64,000 nt of DNA, taken from assembly GCF_014697125.1 (NCBI RefSeq), contig NZ_JACJRG010000005.1, positions 124,001 through 188,000 on the forward strand. The letters are read 5' to 3'. This document shows positions 62,770 to 64,000 of this stretch, piece by piece. This DNA is from Anabaena minutissima FACHB-250. Lineage in GTDB: Bacteria; Cyanobacteriota; Cyanobacteriia; Cyanobacteriales; Nostocaceae. The position numbers and the translations under genes were made by a program. The first letter of the stretch is position 1; each line of letters opens with the position of its first letter. Below the pieces are notes generated by a model. It was not told where the DNA came from. It saw nothing but the letters and a program-made list of their open reading frames with translations, and did not search any database.

Positions 62770-63954
62770 TCAAATTGGCAGATGTTTATTTGCTGTCAGT
62801 ATTTTGATTTGTTGGTCTAAATTTTCCATTAATCGGGTCAGAGCTGCAATGGCTTCTGATTCTTCTGGTTTGAGGATTGGATTGAGCAAGAGTCGTTGGT
62901 TTAATTCGTGTAATTTATGGCTGAGTTGTTGAGAAATTCCTATAACATCTTGGCTAAGATAAACTAACTGTTGCTGTTGATAGAATTTTAAAGCCGCTCC
63001 TCGTAGAACTTGTAATGTAGCTTCTTCGCCATAGCTTCCTGGCATTACTCGAATGCGTAATAACACACGCGTTTGTTGATATAAGCATTCTTTTTCTATT
63101 TGCCTTGGTTCTGCGTGTCTGGTTACAGGCAAAGCCACAAAACGCTTCAATTCATTCAGTACCCCTTGAAAAATAGATAAAGGTATATCTTCTAAGACTG
63201 ATTGCAAGATACCGTTATCGCTCCAGATAATTCTTCCTTGATAGGGTTGTCTTTCTAAATACAGGCGGCCAATCCCTCCGCTTAAGACTCGCGCTAGTAA
63301 TTCTTCTAGTAATTTCTTAGGTGGTAAACTTGCCAGTGATTCTATAGAGGTGAATACTTCTGGAGGGTGCAACTGCAAAACAGTCACATCGTTGAAACTC
63401 ACATTTTCTTCTGGCTGATTTTTAACAGAAGGCGTAACGCTGGGAGTTTGAGCAGAACTATTTATGTTTTTTTCAGAAGGTTGATGAGTATTTGCGGAAT
63501 ATTTGTTTTCTAAGGATGGGGGTGTAATATCAATTCCCGCAGTTTTGTGATGGGGATGCTGTTCTAAATTAGTGTTGGTGTTTGCTTCTTCTGTCGGTTG
63601 GTTGTCCGGGGTAAATGTATTTTTGTAGCTGAGATAGACTGAGAGGATGCTGCGGTGAGTTTCGATGGGAATGTCCTGGGTCATCATTGTGTAATTGACA
63701 TAGGACACAATGCGATTCACATAATCTAAAGCCCCGCTATCCTGTGGATGAACCATACCTAGCAATAGTTGCTTTTTTTCTAACCTTAAAGGCAGTATTT
63801 GGTGGTATAGACAAGCTTCAAAGGATAATAGGCTATCAATCAGTTCAAATATTTGTTCACGTTCTGGTTCTTGCTCCCAAATACTGGGAGTTGTGTGTAG
63901 CATTTCCTGTCTACTTACTCCGGTATCAGCTGCTTTACCCTCTGGAGACCACAT
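62770..63954 (-). CDS. PilB/GspE N-domain-like protein without ATPase motifs
   Basis: 394 residues. The N-terminal part (about 30-110; LLSFEACLYHQILPLRLEKKQLLLGMVHPQD) resembles the MshEN-like cyclic-di-GMP-binding/N-terminal domain of PilB ATPases. A Thr/Asn/Gln-rich linker follows (about 115-190), then a region like the N-terminal part of the secretion ATPase domain (PKKLLEELLARVLSGGIGRLYLERQPYQGRIIW...RVMPGSYGEEATLQVLRG). No Walker A or B follows; the chain ends in a coiled coil. Automatic annotation would call it PilB, but it cannot be an ATPase on its own. It could modulate the pilus motor. Confidence 0.72.
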   Translation of the reverse strand: MWSPEGKAADTGVSRQEMLHTTPSIWEQEPEREQIFELIDSLLSFEACLYHQILPLRLEKKQLLLGMVHPQDSGALDYVNRIVSYVNYTMMTQDIPIETHRSILSVYLSYKNTFTPDNQPTEEANTNTNLEQHPHHKTAGIDITPPSLENKYSANTHQPSEKNINSSAQTPSVTPSVKNQPEENVSFNDVTVLQLHPPEVFTSIESLASLPPKKLLEELLARVLSGGIGRLYLERQPYQGRIIWSDNGILQSVLEDIPLSIFQGVLNELKRFVALPVTRHAEPRQIEKECLYQQTRVLLRIRVMPGSYGEEATLQVLRGAALKFYQQQQLVYLSQDVIGISQQLSHKLHELNQRLLLNPILKPEESEAIAALTRLMENLDQQIKILTANKHLPI

Positions 63955-64000
63955 AGGTTTGCTGGTTTGGTGTTTTTTTAATATTCTATGTTGCTCTTAG

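Overview
The window is chromosomal DNA of a filamentous, heterocyst-type cyanobacterium of the Nostoc/Anabaena/Trichormus group. The evidence is the very frequent HIP1 octamer (gcgatcgc), gaps filled with short tandem heptamer repeats, palindromic dispersed repeats, and cyanobacteria-restricted families (DUF3086, DUF3119, CrtR, an ARTO-type oxidase, AvaK-like PRC-barrel/DUF2382 proteins). No rRNA, tRNA, transposase or CRISPR array was recognised.

Layout. 1-5.9 kb: the N-terminal part of a GHL10-type glycosyl hydrolase, an agmatinase-family ureohydrolase, a desaturase-like membrane protein, then a minus-strand operon of a COG0523/CobW-like P-loop protein and two divergent metallophosphoesterase paralogues behind a Zur/Fur-box-like palindrome. 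6-18.6 kb: housekeeping genes (dapB, menH, an HtrA-family protease, an aldo/keto reductase, a CorC/CNNM protein, mfd) mixed with a broken dihydrofolate-reductase-like gene and an InrS/CsoR-type metal sensor. mfd carries two repeat-derived coding insertions. 18.7-21.1 kb: a toxin-antitoxin/Uma2 island including a PIN-toxin pair, hicBA and what looks like a decapitated toxin. 21.8-27.8 kb: a seven-gene minus-strand respiratory operon (two DUF2231 membrane proteins, coxB-coxA-coxC whose subunit II lacks the CuA ligands, a small membrane protein, a type II NADH dehydrogenase). 28.9-45.1 kb: transketolase, three AvaK-like stress proteins, plsY, DUF3086-DUF3119-MlaE, sppA, aroH, an SDR, a Crp/Fnr regulator, crtR and pyruvate kinase. 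45.3-50.6 kb: a 1754-residue caspase-like/STAND ATPase/14 x WD40 protein. 50.7-52.9 kb: a graveyard of three decayed genes (nifS-like cysteine desulfurase, an unknown C-terminal fragment, a secreted-protein N terminus). 53.7-59.5 kb: a phosphate uptake operon pstS-pstC-pstA-pstB with a second, divergent pstB. 59.7-64 kb: M61 peptidase, a second Crp-family regulator and a PilB-like protein without visible ATPase motifs.

How it fits together. The clearest functional units are a predicted quinol-oxidase chain (NDH-2 plus ARTO) in one operon, a phosphate-starvation region with Pho-box-like direct repeats, and a putative zinc-responsive operon of enzymes with substituted active sites. The strongest genome-dynamics signal is that intergenic repeats have moved into open reading frames (mfd twice, the caspase-WD40 gene twice, possibly the GHL10 gene) without breaking them, while other genes nearby have been destroyed by point stops.

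All calls come from reading the sequence and recalling protein families; no database search was run.
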